Positions 63,085-64,000 of a DNA stretch of 64,000 bases are shown in pieces. Source of the DNA: Phyllobacterium sp. YR531 (lineage in GTDB: Bacteria > Pseudomonadota > Alphaproteobacteria > Rhizobiales > Rhizobiaceae); assembly GCF_000282595.1 (NCBI RefSeq), contig NZ_AKIZ01000002.1:1-64000 (forward strand), given 5' to 3'. A model generated the notes under the pieces. The model had not been told where the DNA came from. It searched no databases and saw only the letters and a program-made list of their open reading frames with translations. Made by a program: the position numbers and the translations under genes. The stretch's first letter is position 1, and each line of letters opens with the position of its first letter.

Positions 63085-64000
63085 ATGACTCTCGTTGATA
63101 CCCGCACGCCCGAACCCAAGCGTTTTGTTTCAGGTGCCACAGGCGATTGGGAAATCGTCATCGGCATGGAAGTCCATGCCCAGATAACCTCCAATTCAAA
63201 ACTGTTTTCTGGTGCCTCGACAACATTTGGTGCAGGCCCGAATGAGAATGTTTCGCTGGTGGACGCGGCAATGCCCGGCATGCTTCCCGTCATCAATGAA
63301 TGGTGCGTGCGTCAGGCAGTGCGTACCGGTCTTGGCTTGAAGGCGCAGATCAACCTGAAGTCGGTCTTTGATCGCAAGAACTATTTTTATCCGGATTTGC
63401 CGCAGGGCTATCAGATTTCACAGTTCAAGCAGCCAATCGTCGGCGAAGGCACAATGATTATCTCCGTTGGTCCCGACAAGAAGGGCGAATTTGAAGATAT
63501 TGAGATTGGCGTCGAGCGTCTGCATCTTGAGCAGGACGCCGGTAAGTCACTGCACGACCAAAACCCCACAATGTCCTATGTTGATTTGAATCGTTCGGGT
63601 GTTGCCCTGATGGAAATCGTATCGAAGCCGGATATGCGATCGTCCGATGAGGCCAAGGCATACCTGACCAAGCTGCGTACCATTGTGCGTTACCTAGGCA
63701 CTTGCGACGGCAACATGGATGAGGGCTCCATGCGGGCCGACGTCAACGTTTCGGTTCGCAAACCGGGCGGCGAATTTGGCACGCGTTGTGAAATCAAGAA
63801 TGTCAATTCCATCCGCTTTGTTGGTCAGGCGATCGAGTACGAAGCACGCCGCCAGATTGCCGTTTTGGAGGATGGTGGTTCCATTGATCAGGAGACACGC
63901 CTTTTCGATCCCGTGAAAGGCGAAACGCGGTCCATGCGCTCCAAGGAAGAAGCGCATGATTATCGCTATTTCCCCGATCCTGATCTGCTGCCGCTGGAAT
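63085..64000 (+). CDS. gatB: Asp/Glu-tRNA(Asn/Gln) amidotransferase subunit B (3' end beyond window)
   Basis: 305 codons visible of about 500, from ATG 63085. GatB features: [76 protein letters not shown]-like [55 protein letters not shown] and [32 protein letters not shown]. Kinase/transamidation subunit of GatCAB that converts Glu-tRNA(Gln) to Gln-tRNA(Gln). Cut by the right edge. Confidence 0.97.
   Translation, partial: MTLVDTRTPEPKRFVSGATGDWEIVIGMEVHAQITSNSKLFSGASTTFGAGPNENVSLVDAAMPGMLPVINEWCVRQAVRTGLGLKAQINLKSVFDRKNYFYPDLPQGYQISQFKQPIVGEGTMIISVGPDKKGEFEDIEIGVERLHLEQDAGKSLHDQNPTMSYVDLNRSGVALMEIVSKPDMRSSDEAKAYLTKLRTIVRYLGTCDGNMDEGSMRADVNVSVRKPGGEFGTRCEIKNVNSIRFVGQAIEYEARRQIAVLEDGGSIDQETRLFDPVKGETRSMRSKEEAHDYRYFPDPDLLPLE

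Overview
The window looks like chromosomal DNA of an alphaproteobacterium of the order Hyphomicrobiales (Rhizobiales), most likely in or near the Brucella/Ochrobactrum/Pseudochrobactrum group. This rests on moderate GC, recognisable gene orders (hom-glpX-recJ, rplM-rpsI beside argC and speB, clpP-clpX-lon, purL-bolA with grxD nearby), the DUF2842-ctaA pair, MbfA, and alphaproteobacterial regulatory signals: an Irr-type ICE box, a GTTC-N7-GTTC LexA box and an RpoH-type promoter. The assignment is by recognition of families; no database search was run.

Layout. 0-1.1 kb: 5' part of a large RTX-type Ca-binding repeat protein (minus strand, runs off the left edge). 1.4-3.4 kb: tRNA-Pro and small secreted or hypothetical proteins. 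3.4-12.6 kb: an exopolysaccharide locus with a Wzy-like polymerase/ligase, priming hexose-1-phosphate transferase, GT4 glycosyltransferase, Wza-type exporter, Wzc-type co-polymerase with a degenerate kinase domain, CelD/FemAB-like acetyltransferase and polysaccharide deacetylase. Its composition recalls holdfast or unipolar polysaccharide loci. 12.7-19.6 kb: heme A synthase, an MFS transporter, an APH/hydroxyurea-type kinase overlapping argC, agmatinase bracketed by two long palindromic elements, and rpsI-rplM. 19.8-25.5 kb: accessory stretch with a frameshifted higB and intact higA, cysK, a LysE exporter, mbfA under an ICE box, an MFS transporter and a RibD-C/DHFR-like protein. 25.5-31 kb: thioesterase, enoyl-CoA hydratase, CoA-binding protein, metY, cupin, FAD oxidoreductase.

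31-37 kb: the clpP-clpX-lon proteostasis block, then a Dyp-type peroxidase and tRNA-Val/tRNA-Asp. 37.8-40 kb: LysR/SDR pair and an orphan Flp pilin. 40.3-47.2 kb: aminotransferase, hom, glpX, recJ and a Y-family polymerase with a LexA box. 47.2-50.1 kb: NAD(P)-binding protein/HxlR pair, DUF3008, extensin-like protein and a secreted ExbD-like protein. 50.2-58.9 kb: rpsD, glsA, ttcA, a Bcr/CflA efflux protein, grxD, a NAGPA-like enzyme, bolA, purL, yjhX. 59-63 kb: two regulator/oxidoreductase modules (TetR with NmrA and DUF1772; LysR with SDR). Right edge: 5' part of gatB.

Most genes are housekeeping or ordinary accessory genes. The most interesting signals are the holdfast-like polysaccharide locus with a kinase-dead-looking co-polymerase, the decayed higB toxin beside an intact antitoxin, several clean operator sites (LexA, Irr, a multi-site TetR operator), and a secreted ExbD-periplasmic-domain look-alike. 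I see no CRISPR array, prophage, transposase or rRNA operon.
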